Assembly: GCA_963682025.1 (NCBI GenBank)
Contig: OY821519.1
Location: forward strand, 187,735,253-187,799,252
Length of the DNA stretch: 64,000 nucleotides
Direction of reading: 5' to 3'
From: Cordilura impudica
Lineage: Eukaryota; Arthropoda; Insecta; Diptera; Scathophagidae
Position numbers and translations under genes: made by a program. The notes under the pieces are model-generated. The model saw nothing but the letters and a program-made list of their open reading frames with translations, had not been told where the DNA came from and did no database searches. Positions 11,056 through 22,582 of the stretch are shown here, piece after piece; the first letter of the stretch is position 1; each line of letters begins with the position of its first letter.

Positions 11056-11159
11056 TGAAATGCTTCTTAAATTTAAATTTATAATTTTTAGTTTTTATAT
11101 AATTTTCAAATGAATTAATACTTTTAAAATATCGATTGTTACTCATAAAAAAGATATAA

Positions 11160-12142
11160 TATTAAAAACAAGAACAAAAATAGATAAAAGAACAATTTTC
11201 GTTTTTATGCATTATTGGTGCAATGCTTTTATTTAAAGATTTCCGCATTCTTGGTTTATTAGTATTAACTTCGAACAAAATTTCATCTACGTCATCTTCA
11301 TTTCTTATCAATCGGGGACGAGATATTGCACTCTTCTTAGCTAAAATACGGCCCTGGTTTGGATAAACTGATGTGTAACCAACTGATTTTAAAGTTTTAG
11401 CATATTTAAGTAATCCCAAGGTTTCCTTGCTTAGCAAATCGTTTACAAAAACTTTGCTTTCTCCATCTTCTTTCAGTACTGTGTTAATAGTCATGAATTT
11501 ATCTTTAGATCTATTATTTTCAAATTTAACGATTACGTTCTGTTTATCAGATTTTCCATTTCGCTTCTTCAAAAAATAAGCACCATAACAGTAGAAATTT
11601 CAACACCAATATTTTTTGAAAATTTAACAACAGCATCACCTGCCGATTCTTTCTCTTCAGGTTTTATACCAATAACAATACAATGATTCTTAACTTTTTC
11701 ATCATTTAAATTCTTCACATTTACTTTAATATGTTTAATTTCTACTTTCAATTGACAATTTTCTTTTTTAACTTCATTTAGTTTTCTGTTGTTTTCTACC
11801 AATCCTTTTAAGATATCATCATATTGTTTTGATAAAAAAAGTTATCGATTCATATATATGTGTCAGCTGATCCAGTTGGTTTGGCTTTGTTTGTATCAGC
11901 GAAAGCTCTTTTTTTATTATGACATTATCAACTCCTTCACAAAAATGACATTTAAATTCCTCTTTCTCATTTTCTAATAAAAATGCAAGTTGTCGCTTAT
12001 CCAGCTTAGAACATTGGGAATGAAAGACTTTATCACATTTATCGCATGCAATATTTTCTTCTATTTCTTCTTTAATTTCCAGTTTGCAGTGGTCACAAAT
12101 TAATTTATTACATAGTATGCTTCTACGACTTTTACCAGGCAT
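11160..12142 (-). pseudogene. ORF1 of the CR1-like element: PHD finger, coiled coil, FP-like domain
   Basis: Three overlapping or adjoining frames make up one ORF1. The first (12142-11819) has CDHCKLEI, CDKCDKVFHSQCSKL and FKCHFC, a C4HC3-type PHD finger. The second (11802-11569) is charged and coiled-coil-like (NRKLNEVKKENCQLKVEIK) and then reads NHCIVIGI. The third (11572-11162) has VIVKFENNRSKDKF, KVFVNDLLSKETLGLL and GYTSVYPNQGRILAKK. That pattern is shared by non-LTR ORF1 C-termini and the baculovirus FP-like domain family. Such proteins bind the element RNA. Frameshifts near 11820 and 11570 break it. Confidence 0.7.
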
Positions 12143-12184
12143 ATTTTCAATGAAACCAAATATTATGTTGCATAATAAAAATTA

Positions 12185-12558
12185 CTAGCAGATTCCACCG
12201 CTCGATATCCGAGCGCAAATTCTAGGAAATTTTTTTTTTTCATTAAATAAAGACCCTAAAGGTTGCTAATCAATTATAGCCAATTCACAAATCAACATAA
12301 AAAACAAACTCATTTTTATTACACACATTAACAAATTTATTAAAGACACACATAGCATTGTATAATTTTATGTATGTGTTAGTAGCAACTTTAAATGCAA
12401 TTTACTCAAAATAAAGGAAAAAATTTAAAAATCTGTAAATCTGCAACCCGGCTAAAAAGAAATACCTTTCAAATAATATACGTCTGGTCAAAATCGGGAT
12501 AAAACGGTAGAACAAAACATCAGCCATAAGAAATCGCCTAGCGTATTAATATTATAGA
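12185..12558 (-). mobile_element. Non-autonomous Helitron copy A (complete, 374 bp)
   Basis: Read on the minus strand it starts TCTATAATATTAATACGC after an A and ends ...GGTGGAATCTGCTAG before a T, as expected for insertion between A and T. The 3' hairpin is CGCTCG-gatat-CGAGCG. The interior shares GGCGATTTCTT, CGATTTTGACCA, TTGCTACTAACACATACATA and GTGAATTGGCTA with the other copies. No protein. Confidence 0.85.
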
Positions 12559-12637
12559 TTTCAATATGGTTGAGTTTATATTTTTATACAAACCTGATTA
12601 ATTAAGTTTTTAAAAATTTCGTACGAGAATACCGAAA

Positions 12638-15600
12638 ACAAGTAAGATTGTTAAATTCGGCTGTGCCCAATCTTTGATACCCTCCAACTTTGAGTGTTGG
12701 TAATATATGTAAATGAAAAAGTAAACAATTTGTTAAACTTAATACCAAATTATTTCAGCAAATTCTTTGGGTTGGTTTTCGTCTTTTCTATTATTTTGGA
12801 TTTATTTCGGCGTTTGCTTTTTGGTCATCGTGGTTGCTGATCGGCAGCATTTTGGTTATATACCTATATGCATGCGTTTCCGGTTATATGACATAACTTC
12901 TCTTTTAATTTAGTTTTTGCTAATTAAATAGCTCGCCCTAACCTCCATTGCAAAGGTAATGGTTGTGTAGGGCGGCTATATGCATTAAATCGTGCTAATT
13001 GGAGATGGCTGTATAGTTTCTTTTAACTGGCCAAATATTTTTTCATTGCGGTCATGTAGGTCGGATGGAGCAACAAATAATAACCAAAAAAAAAAGCTCT
13101 CTCAACTTTTTTATTAAAACATTGGCATATTTGGAAAACATAGAGATTAAATTTATAATAATAAATATTCAAATTAGGGATGCCAAACGCAAAAAACCAA
13201 ATGTCCCAAACATTTTGTATAAAATAATTTGTTATCTTTATTTTCTGAAGAACTTCAAATTTTTATCCAAAAAAAATTGTGAAAATTTCTATATAAATAA
13301 CATTCTCATCAAATTGCGTTTATTTATGTAACAGTTTTTATGTTCGCAATTCTTAAATATCATTTGACGTTTTCTAAAATTCATTGAATTTAAATTAATG
13401 TTTTCTGTAGTGTGATTCTGTAAATTTCAACGATCCGACAATCGCAAAATATATCGATTGTCTAAGGATTAAGTAATGCACTAAGTACATACATCTTAAC
13501 GACAGTCGACAAAACAATTTTTCTATTTATTTAAATTGTAAATGAGTGGCATCTCTGTCAAAATAAGCGAAAAACACAAAGAAGAATAGAAAAAAACAAA
13601 TTACTTCGTGTTTGACAGGATGATTTTATGTTTATGTTTAATATCTTTATTTTTTTTACTAATATTTCTGTGTATTTATTTGAAAATGAAATAATGAATT
13701 GAATATACTATTTTATTTTTTTATTTATATAAAAAAGTTTTTTAATTAAAGCAAAATATTTTCACTATTTTATGATTTTTTTTATGTATGACGGCATTTC
13801 AACCTAAAAATTTAAGTTTTTATTGATTGAATAAACAATACAAAAATGGTTGTCGTTTAGCTGATTTTAACAATAGCGAATATCGTTTAAAAATTTTACT
13901 GATAATTTTGCTTTTCTTTTTTTAACGCTTCGATTATCGTTAAAAGAAGTTATTTCTCCTGAATGCCAATATTTTTTTTAAAAGTAAACATTTTTAATTG
14001 TAAACATATTTGGTGTTTTCTTTTTTTTGGAATTTGATGCAATTGATGTCTTCTAAATTTAAAATTATTATTTCCGACGTTTTGATACGATTTTCTGAAA
14101 TTCAATTAATATTTTCTTATTTACAATTGTAAATTTTAGTTCCAGTTTTTAGAATTGATATTTTCTTAAATTTGAATGGAAAATTTAAAAAGTGCAATTT
14201 TGTATTTATGTGAATAACAATGCTTTAGTAATTATAAACAATTTTTAAAAATTAGATGTAATCGCAATCAGATATTTTATAGGTAAAGCAGAATAATAAT
14301 TCTATATAACTATGTAGAACTTTTTTGAAAGCAAAAAACTCATTGATAACTGGGTAACTCTATTTTGTAAAGACAACAAAATGTTAATATGCCAAACTTA
14401 TGTTCATATTTGAAAAAGTATAATGAAAAAACGTATGAAATAAAAGACCATCCCGTGTATACTCTTAACATTGTTATGTATAATATCTATTTGAAAATAT
14501 TGACATTGATGTTAAAATAGAAATAACTATGCAAAGCTAATTAAGGCCCATTTACATGATACCACTCAGTCGTATGATTTTTCGAAATAAAAATCCGATG
14601 AAATTCATCGGACTGTCATAAAGTCGTACCGACATTATTTCTGCATACTTAGGCCATTTACACCATAACACTCAAGTCTTATGAAAACAACTGTTTAGAA
14701 TAATAAGCAAATTTATTTTGAAATTTATATTTTATTTTCACTTTCTTTGTTTTTGTTTACCATTTTTTTAATATTACCAAAAAAAACAACTCTGGTCCGA
14801 TGAAAATGGCAAGTTTTTAGAAATGTTTCAAAAACCATCGGACTTCGAAAATGAAATCCTACAGACTGTCAATTTCATAACAAAAGCTTTTTACATCATA
14901 CGACTTTTTCATAATACTCGAATTTCTGACAGATCGTATTACAAAGTGTGATAGTGTAAACTGGCCCTTAGAACAAAAATTGTGGCGCCATCTACTGTGG
15001 CATAGTCACGCTGAGCAAAATAAAGTGACACTCTGTTAATGCAAAAGAAATGTATTTTCCCCACAACAAAATATTGCAGAATTTTATGTAAATAAAGTAA
15101 TATACCGATTTACATCTAACATGCAGCTGTTATGGATATACATATATGTATATATTATATGTATATTATTTGTGTTATTTAATATGTTCATATATGTATG
15201 TATATGTAAGTATTACACACGAAAAATACAACATCAAACGTTATCTTTGTGTTTTTCTCTTTAAATAAATTAATACATAAACATTTTTTTTTTTTTGCTA
15301 AATTTACATTGTTTTTTTTTATTAACAATTAGGTATTTTAGCATTATTTGCTTTAGATGCTGGTGGATTTTTATTCCCTTTACATATATTAACTCGTAGT
15401 GTCTGCTTGTCGAAAAAATTTTGGATCGATTTTAACCCCTTTCCCGTGACCATTCGATCTGAAATTTTGCAGGCAGGCTCGTGGTAGTAACAGAAATGAT
15501 CTAACAATTTTTTTTAGTGATGCAAAAACAATGGAAACTTTTAAAATTTTCTACCAGAGTTAATAAAAAATGTACAAAGGGTTAGTTTTTATTATATTAT

Positions 15601-16210
15601 TACCACAACGACCACAAAAACAACAAGTCCAGCTATGACAACAACACAACATTTAGAATAACAACAAGAACAATATAGAAACATCATATTTTTCATTTTT
15701 TTTTTTTAATTTTTCAGAGATTTCCCTGAACCTGTTCCACCGATTTTAATGATTTTTGAAACAGGAATCTTCCCATGAAATTGGTGAATCATTCTCACTA
15801 AAAATGATCACTGTAGCTATCATATTGAGGACGTGATCGTGTCAAGAACAACATAGAAAATTATATTTTTTCAAGACTTTTTTAGTTCTTCATTCAAATA
15901 TCGGGCCCTTACGGACCGATTTGGACGATTTTAAATAGCAAACTTTTCAGGATGTTAATGAATCATTTTTTATGTCAACAAGCGCCCTAGCTGCCCGATT
16001 GATGCCGTCATCGTGATTCCACAGACAGAAGGACAGACGGACAGACGGACAGACGGACAGGCGGACAGACGGACATCACTATATCAACTCCGGTTGTTAT
16101 AAGGATCACAAATATATATATTTTATAGGGTCCAAAATTTTTTTCTAATTATTACAAACGGAATGACAAATTTGTATATACCCTCTGCACTCTGGAGTGG
16201 AGGGTATAAA
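12638..16210 (+). repeat. Family Q, left copy (3.57 kb, inverted partner at 24.6-27.7 kb)
   Basis: It starts ACAAGTAAGATTGTTAAATT with a CGGCTGTGCC hairpin and ends with the hairpin TATACCCTC...GAGGGTATA at 16177-16208. Almost its whole length reappears in reverse complement at 24644-27744, with long runs of near identity. Examples are the GATGGCGCCACAATT / AATTGTGGCGCCATC segment and the block around 13560-13640. Excluding a 424-bp MITE at 14544-14967 the arm is about 3.15 kb. It has a GGACAGAC run at 16023-16075. No coding frame is conserved in both copies, so it looks non-coding. Confidence 0.8.
14541..14970. mobile_element. Harbinger-like MITE (424 bp) with TTA duplication
   Basis: The insert (14544-14967) begins AGGCCCATTTACA and ends TGTAAACTGGCCC, so its ends are inverted repeats, with TTA on both sides (14541-14543, 14968-14970). 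The inverted partner of this region (near 25825) lacks it and reads straight across a single TTA (as TAA), giving a natural empty site. TTA duplication with GGGCC...TTTACA ends is typical of PIF/Harbinger. A degenerate internal copy of the left end starts near 14650. No transposase. Confidence 0.8.
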
Positions 16211-17277
16211 AAACCACTTTATTCACAAGGGCTGCTAAACTTTTCTCTTATTTTATCGAAATAGCACTCATAAGATTACACAATAATTATTTTACTTCTT
16301 GTTAGAAGTGTGAAAACATACAAAAATATGTACTCGCTCTTGAATAAGTTATAAAAGTTGTAAACATGCACTATGAGGTTAATAGAAATTAATCTTTTAC
16401 CCATTACTCAAAGCTCTTTTGGCTTTGTCAATAAAAGTAACACAAGTTAACTCAGTTCTTAAAAATAAAATATCAAAAGTCTTCGCTAATAATCAAAATT
16501 GTCATGTTAATATTCTAACGGTATTGACCAAGTGGATTTAAGCAATCCAAATTTAGAAGTTTTATTTACTTCTTCCAAACGAAAATGTTTTATTCAGATA
16601 ATTTGCAAGCTTTCATGACTTCTTCAAGATTTTTGGGGGACATTACAATAATAAATTAATTTATATTTATAGACTTCTTTAATGATCATTTTAATTCCTT
16701 TAAGATTAAAATCACCCCTTTTTTGTTTGAAACAAAATTTTCAAATCTTGAAAAATCCGCTTTTCTTGGCTGTTGAACTCTGTTTCCTAGATAAAAGCAA
16801 CTAACAACCCAAGTATGAATACAATTGGATTAAAAACAATTTACTTTGGAATAACAAAGTGAAAAATAACAGAATTAACTATGGCAAACATAACATGTCA
16901 TTGTGAGCGACACCTCATTTAATTGCAAATAGAACTAGGGAAAAAAAATCCAACCGACATCCAAGTAAGCAATACAAAAACATGCAACAACAAATATAAA
17001 ACAACAATTACCCACATGCAAGTGGATGGGGAGTTCATACTCTGATCGAAAAACAAAACTGAATCTCCAAAGTGCGATGACATTTTGGATGAACAAAAAA
17101 AAAGTGAAATAAATTTAAGAGATTGTTTAAGTCGGAAATGAAAGCACGTACTAAATGGAATCGTTTTTATGCAAAGTGTTACCAGACTCAGGGAATTTAG
17201 TTATTTAAGTAGGGTATTCAAAATTTTGGTTGTGCAAAAAAACCATTTAGCAAAGCAAACAAAATAATATATTACGG
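16211..17277. other. AT-rich DNA between Q copies
   Basis: No coding frame or known repeat recognised. Composition and small A/T runs are like intergenic fly DNA. Confidence 0.4.
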
Positions 17278-17850
17278 GGGTGGATCAATAAGTGCGTTAC
17301 TATTTGATTTGTTTATGGCAGCTATTTAAAGCATATAACCTTGTTCAGTTTTGGAAATATGGAGAAAAATAGCAAGAAAACAGCCTTAAAAGTATTTCTA
17401 GGACTCAGTTTTAATGCGATACTGAGTTTCTAATGGCCGCATAGGCACTAGTGACGCTAAACGATCTGGACCGTCAATTAAGGATACCACATCCGAAAAC
17501 GTCGAAACAGTTCACGATAGAGCGTTGGTTGATGCCATAGGTATATCATATTGTTCCATGATTTCGATTTACAATGACCAGTTGGGTTTTAAAAAGCTGT
17601 CCGTAAAATGGATTCCGCGTTTGCTCATAATTGATAATAAACATGTGTGAAGCGGTCATTGCATAATTCCATGAATTGGCTTATGAATTACTACCTCCAC
17701 CACCATATTTTCCTGATTCAGCCCTCAGTAACTATTTTATGTTTCCAACTTTTTTAAATTTGCAACTATGAAATCGCTAATCGAACAAATGTCTATTTAG
17801 AGGACCTTGAGAAATTCCATTAGTATGAGTAAAAACAACTATTAAAATTT
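17278..17850 (+). pseudogene. mariner transposase relic 1 (internally deleted)
   Basis: Fragments in shifting frames read SDAKRSGPSIKDTTSENV, VETVHDRALVDAIGISYCSM and LGFKKLSVKWIPRLL, the N-terminal helix-turn-helix part of mariner transposases. After a deletion, LAYELLPPPPYFPDSALSNY and FMFPT follow, matching the block around the last catalytic Asp of the DD34D domain. The two central catalytic regions are gone. Clear terminal repeats were not found. It is a dead copy of the mariner family. Confidence 0.7.
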
Positions 17851-18347
17851 TAAAGCTAGCCAATGTTAGACAAATTGTACTAAATCATAAATATTTGTTT
17901 ATTAAAGGTTCCTTCCTTTAAATGTGGATCAAATCTGCAGTGTCTCTCGCTCAAAATCAAAGATGGGCATCATTATTTAATAAATTTCCGTTTAATGTAT
18001 TATGGGGAGCTTCCAATTTTTCCAAGTAGGGCCACATTTTTACAAGGGGAATTTCTTGCTGATGTTCGCCTTCTCAAAACCTTTTTAAAATCTCTGCGAT
18101 CATTACATATTCGATACCAAAGCTAAATTTGGTAGCACAAAATGGAATTAATAATGCAGTTAAAAAACAACAGTTTACAATCAAAGCCAAAAAAAATTAT
18201 TTGAATTTTATTCATAGGTAACTTTTTTTTCAATGGAATATTTTTTATTATGACAGAGTAATTATTTATAAATTGTTAACTATATTATGTTTTTCGCAAA
18301 AGAGTTAAAAATTTTATTTTGTATGTAATTGATATTTTACTTGTTAA
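17851..18347. other. Unassigned AT-rich DNA
   Basis: Nothing recognised between the mariner relic and Helitron copy B. Confidence 0.4.
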
Positions 18348-18701
18348 TCTATAATATTAATAGGCTAGGCGATTTGTTGTTACCTATGTTTTGTTCAACC
18401 GATTTGTACCGATTTTGACCAAAGGAATATTATTTGAAAGGCATTTCTTTTTTAGCTGTTCACCAGATTTATAGATTTTTAAAATTTGTTCTTTATTTTG
18501 AGTAAATTTCATTTAAAGTTGCTACTAACACATAGATAAAATTATACATATGCAATGTGTGTGTTTGTAAATTTGTTGATGTGTTTGTTAATGAGTTTGT
18601 TATCTTCATTCACAATAATAATAATCCAAAAAAGTTTGTGAATTGGCTAAGTTGAAAAATAAATAAATTGCACTCGAATTTCAAGCGCTGGAATCTGCTA
18701 G
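18348..18701 (+). mobile_element. Non-autonomous Helitron copy B (complete, 354 bp)
   Basis: It starts TCTATAATATTAATAGGC after A18347 and ends CTGGAATCTGCTAG before T18702. The terminal hairpin region CACTCGAATTTCAAGCG is partly unpaired by substitutions. It belongs to the subgroup with GTGAATTGGCTAAGTTGAAA before the hairpin. Confidence 0.85.
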
Positions 18702-19174
18702 TTTACATTATAACACCATAAGATTTCTACTTTTTAAGACAAACGTTTTGTTGTAGAAGTTACAAAATAAATAAATAAATAGATAAATAAAATAAGTTGA
18801 ACCGTGATACGATGGACAGTGGGTCCTTTTGACTTTGCTCATTGCAAAAATCATAACTTTTAAACTATTTAAGATATTTTAAACATTAGAAATAATTTTG
18901 AAATATGACTTCTTTACCTTTAAAATGAGTGCTGGCGACGGCTGCTTCAATATATCCTATCAAAGTTCCATATTATTTTGGTGGTAATATTACATGCTGC
19001 AAATATAAAGATAACTTAAAGTGTTTTTAACCCAAAGACGAACCCTATTTAAATTTGTTGGAATCGGCCCATGGTTGGACCCAGTCCCCATCCAAAATTT
19101 CCTTTAAAATTGGTTTTAATTCAAATGCTATGTAGCAAATGTTATTCTGTTGCGATGAAATTTGAATCATAAGG
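18702..19174. other. Unassigned DNA
   Basis: No frame or repeat recognised. It may include the outer part of the Transib relic that follows. Confidence 0.35.
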
Positions 19175-19279
19175 GTTGGTTAGACCAGTGACGAGATCTA
19201 AAAAAATCTTTTAAATCCGTCAACGTTTGGACCACAAAAGATGCCAAATTTGCTAATTTCTGTATTATATTTGAAAAAA

Positions 19280-19935
19280 TTACAAAAAATGTGCAAAAAA
19301 ACACTGTAAAATTTTAATGAAACCGGACCTAGTTTCCCGGGTCTGAAGAGGCCGCCAACATATTGAAAAGTTCTTCATTCTGTCTAATCCGTGAAATCTT
19401 TCAAGTATTCGTGTATATAAATTTTTTGTAGTCATTGTTTTTGCATTCCTGGGCTTCTTCTGACAACTCTCCAATTGGTAAGCATTGATAAACAATTAAG
19501 TTTTTACCATGATCCAAAATCTTATGGAATGTAGGAGTAAGTTTCTTCTTAGGGTACATTTGAGCTAAAAGTTGGATAGTTTTGATGCATAATCATCAAA
19601 CTTTGAGCCATTTCTCTAGAGTTTATAACATTTAGCGTAACCTTCAACCTTTTTATAATATTATTGTCGACCCCAGTAATTCGGGCTTTACCTCATCATA
19701 CCCAAAAAATGCTCTGGACATATTACCATCGTTAGTATTTCCTTCCTTAATAAATTCATTTTGTATATTTTTTTTTCGAGCAGATAGCTTTCCTTCCGGT
19801 ATTGCCTTCTTATCAAAATATTCTCCTTCTCGCGAAATTTTATACGCTACTTTTAAAATAAACTCCATCCACCTAATTCTTGCATGTAACGCCATCCTAT
19901 CAAAAACAAAATTAAATATGGAAAAAATTAAAATT
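19280..19935 (-). pseudogene. Transib (RAG1-related) transposase relic 1
   Basis: Minus-strand reading across shifting frames gives MALHARIRWMEFIL, EGNTNDGNMSRAFFGY, ITGVDNNIIKRLK, LTPTFHKILDHGK, LPIGELSEEAQECKNND and ISRIRQNEELFNMLAASSDP. The order and the SEEAQE block, which carries the last catalytic acidic residue of the DDE domain, match the C-terminal half of Transib transposases, relatives of the RAG1 recombinase. Several stops and frameshifts are present, and the N-terminal half is missing. Family assignment rests on recognised motifs, not a search. Confidence 0.7.
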
Positions 19936-20044
19936 TTTTATTCTCAAGTGCCAAAAAAAAATCGTGAAAAATAATATATATATTTGGTATTTTATAACCT
20001 TTAAAATAAGCCAACTTTTTGGTTGTTGCGTGCAGACTGGTAAG

Positions 20045-20285
20045 TATATGCAGTAGAGAGGTCCTTAAAAAATTAAAAAGCGATTTTGGGAATAGGCGGG
20101 GTCTAGTTTGTTACCTTTCAACATAAAACTAATAAATGTGAAGTTTGGGGACAATCGGATAAAGAAAAGTCTCGCCGGAAATCGTTTGAACATTTCAAGT
20201 GTGTTTATATGGGGAAAATATGACTTTTTTTTTTTTTGAGATTTTACAAATATTTCGTTTTATAGTTTAATTTTTCCGACAATTT
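20045..20285 (+). repeat. Repeat X, direct-orientation copy
   Basis: The block runs from agtagagaggtccttaaaa through ggcggggtctagtttgttac and aagtgtgtttatatgggg to a T run. Its reverse complement recurs at 21391-21575. The pair encloses 1.1 kb and could form a large stem. It is probably a remnant of the Transib-type elements around it. Confidence 0.6.
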
Positions 20286-21390
20286 TTCTTGTTCGTTCTT
20301 TGTTAATATGTTATTATACTCTGCAAACAATTTAACACCGCGTTCTTTTTACTATTTATTTTATTAAGAAAAATATAGGTAGTTTTTATACATAAAAAAT
20401 AATTTTATAACAAAATTGCTTAAAAGTTGTTTTAATTTATATTCGCGAGCAATGAGCAGATAATTGCATCAAAGATATATCACAATGGACTATTTTGATC
20501 CCAGGAGCACTGCAGGGTCAAATAAGTAAAAATTAACCGAATTATTTTTCTTAAATTCTAAATAGTGGTTCCATCGAGTTTAATTGAAAACTAGTTTTCG
20601 GTAATTTTTATTTAAAAATATCGGAAGCTGGCCTTGGCAAATAATGGGTTAACGATCTCGGATTTATGACAAATTTTAGGAATGGAAGTTCTACACATTT
20701 GGTTATTATATTTTAAGCGTCGCATCTAAAAATTCAACAGCACTTACAAAATATTTGAATTTTTTGAATAAATTGTCTTTTATTAGCTTGTGGTCATATG
20801 TGAACCAAATTCCAAAAGGGTTAATTAAGATAAAACGCTATTAAGATAAAACGTAACATTTGAAAGTAGAAAAGCGATGAATGTTTGGTACAAAGTCTTT
20901 AGAAAGAATACATTAACAGAATATTTTACAAAAATCCCATTTTTCTCGAAATCCGCATAAAAATTAAAAATTCACACAGTTAATCTCAAATATATATTTA
21001 ACAAATCCTTAAAGTGCCAGGTCTATTTTTTAAAATTTTGTTTAAGAAAATTTTTTAAAACTTGAAAAAGAGTTTTCAAAATGTTATCAAAAAAATTTTC
21101 CATTTTAGGTCTCAATGCGCAATAGGTTGACAACGTGGTAGTAAAACAATACTTCATATCTGTTTACTTATAAGCATAGAGACAAAAAAAAATATGGCTT
21201 TAATAAATTTCTCAAAATTGAAAAAAATGCTATCAAATTTCATGACCAAGTTTTTTTTTTTAGCACACAAGTGGTCTGGGGCATTTACTATTTCTTGGCG
21301 AATTTTTATTCGATTTTGAATTTTTATAGCTTTTTGAAGAGACAATTTAATACTGATCTCAATTCTTATAACAGCTTATCGGAAAAATTA
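20286..21390. other. Unassigned DNA between repeat X copies
   Basis: AT-rich with no recognisable protein. Nothing more can be supported. Confidence 0.4.
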
Positions 21391-21575
21391 AAATATAGCA
21401 CGAAATTTTCGTAAAATCTCAAAAAAGTCATATTTTCCCCATTTAAACACACTTGAAATTTTCAATCGATTTCGAACTTCACATTTATTAGTTTTATATT
21501 GAAAGGTAACAAACTGGACCCTGCCTATCCCCAAAATCGGATTTTTATTTTTAAGGACCACTCTACTGGACATAT
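21391..21575 (-). repeat. Repeat X, inverted copy
   Basis: Reverse complement of 20045-20285, including gtttgttacctttcaatat and gtgtttaaatggggaaaat. It joins directly to the second Transib relic. Confidence 0.6.
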
Positions 21576-21815
21576 TACCATCGTTATTATTTCCATACCC
21601 CTTCTTTTCATTTTGTAAAATTTTTTTTCGAGCAGATAGCTTTTCTTTTGGTGTTGCATTCTTATTAAAACATTCTTCTTCTCGCGAAATTTTATACGCT
21701 AGTTTTAAAATAAACTCCATGCACCTAATTCTGGTATGTAACGCCATCCTATCATAATCAAAATAAAATATGAAAAAAATTAAAATTTCTGTTTTCAAGC
21801 ACCAAAAAACAAAAA
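21545..21815 (-). pseudogene. Transib transposase relic 2 (fragment)
   Basis: The minus frame reads MALHTRIRCMEFILKLAYK, ISREEECFNKNATPKEKLSA and GNNNDGNMSSR, about 75% like residues of relic 1 (19653-19895). It then runs into repeat X instead of the catalytic C-terminal part. The DNA beyond its 5' side continues at about 23985-24190 after two nested insertions, where ataacctttaaaataagcc matches the DNA next to relic 1 (about 19996-20014). Confidence 0.6.
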
Positions 21816-21818
21816 AAA

Positions 21819-22575
21819 ACAAGTAAGAAAATTATAGTCGGTCTAGACCGACTATACGATACCCTATACCATGCGTTTAGAAACCCTATCTCTTAGGCCC
21901 AATTAACTGGACATTGAAAATAAGCAAAAACCAAATTTGAGTGGGATTTTTATTAATTTTTTTGGCTGCAGATATGAAAAAGTTCATATGGGATGCTATA
22001 TCTATAAAGGGACTAGGTCCAAAAATAGACCGATCCTGATCATATTTGGTAAAGTCTCTTGTATTTTGCAAAAATATATACAAACAAAATTTGAGAAGAA
22101 TCAGTGCAATATTTTTGTTTTTTAATAGATTTAAGTGAAGATCGGGAAGCACCTCTATATGGGGTCAAAGGGATCATTTTTGGACTACTCATTAGTAAAT
22201 GTAATGAAAGCATACAAACCCAATTTGAGTAAGATCTATATGACAATTTGGATCTTATGGAAATTTATGTCGATTTCATATGGGTAATTTGTATGGGGCT
22301 AGGTCTGAACATGGACCGATTCTCGTTCATCCCATGGCCGATAAAAGCTTATATACCAAATTTCATCAAAATATATTCATATTTGCGACCTGCAGTTTGA
22401 TTACAAGCTTTACATGGACACACAGACGGACGGACGGACATTGTTAAATCAACTCAGAAAGTGATTCTGATTCGATCTGTATAATTAAAGATGGGTCTAG
22501 GTCAAATATTTTTGGTTGTTACAAACAGCAGCACAAAGTCATTATACCCAAACCACATAGTGGTATAGGGTATAA
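21819..22575 (+). repeat. Family R copy 1 (757 bp)
   Basis: It starts ACAAGTAAGAAAAT, followed by a perfect 24-nt palindrome (21833-21856; half-site TATAGTCGGTCT) and GATACCCTATACC. It ends in a nested hairpin: TATACCC (22543-22549), ACCACATAGTGGT, then GGGTATA (22568-22574). Inside is a GGACGGACGGAC run near 22430. It sits in an A run within the Transib relic. No open frame of note. Confidence 0.8.
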
Positions 22576-22582
22576 AAATCAA

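Larger units (their letters stand above)
8455..12184 (-). mobile_element. CR1-like non-LTR retrotransposon with two ORFs, damaged
   Basis: On the minus strand from 12142 downward come an ORF1 with PHD-type finger, coiled coil and FP-like C-terminus; an endonuclease; a basic linker; the start of RT; then, after a stretch of unrelated sequence (about 9130-9640), the FADD part of RT and a decayed tail. PHD-bearing ORF1s are known from CR1-group elements. The 5' end lies directly beside the 3' end of a Helitron (12185). Frameshifts and the missing RT core make it inactive. Confidence 0.8.

Noticed and set aside
21388..21822. 144-codon minus frame as a gene
   Set aside because: It is a Transib relic fused to non-coding repeat X, and lacks catalytic blocks.
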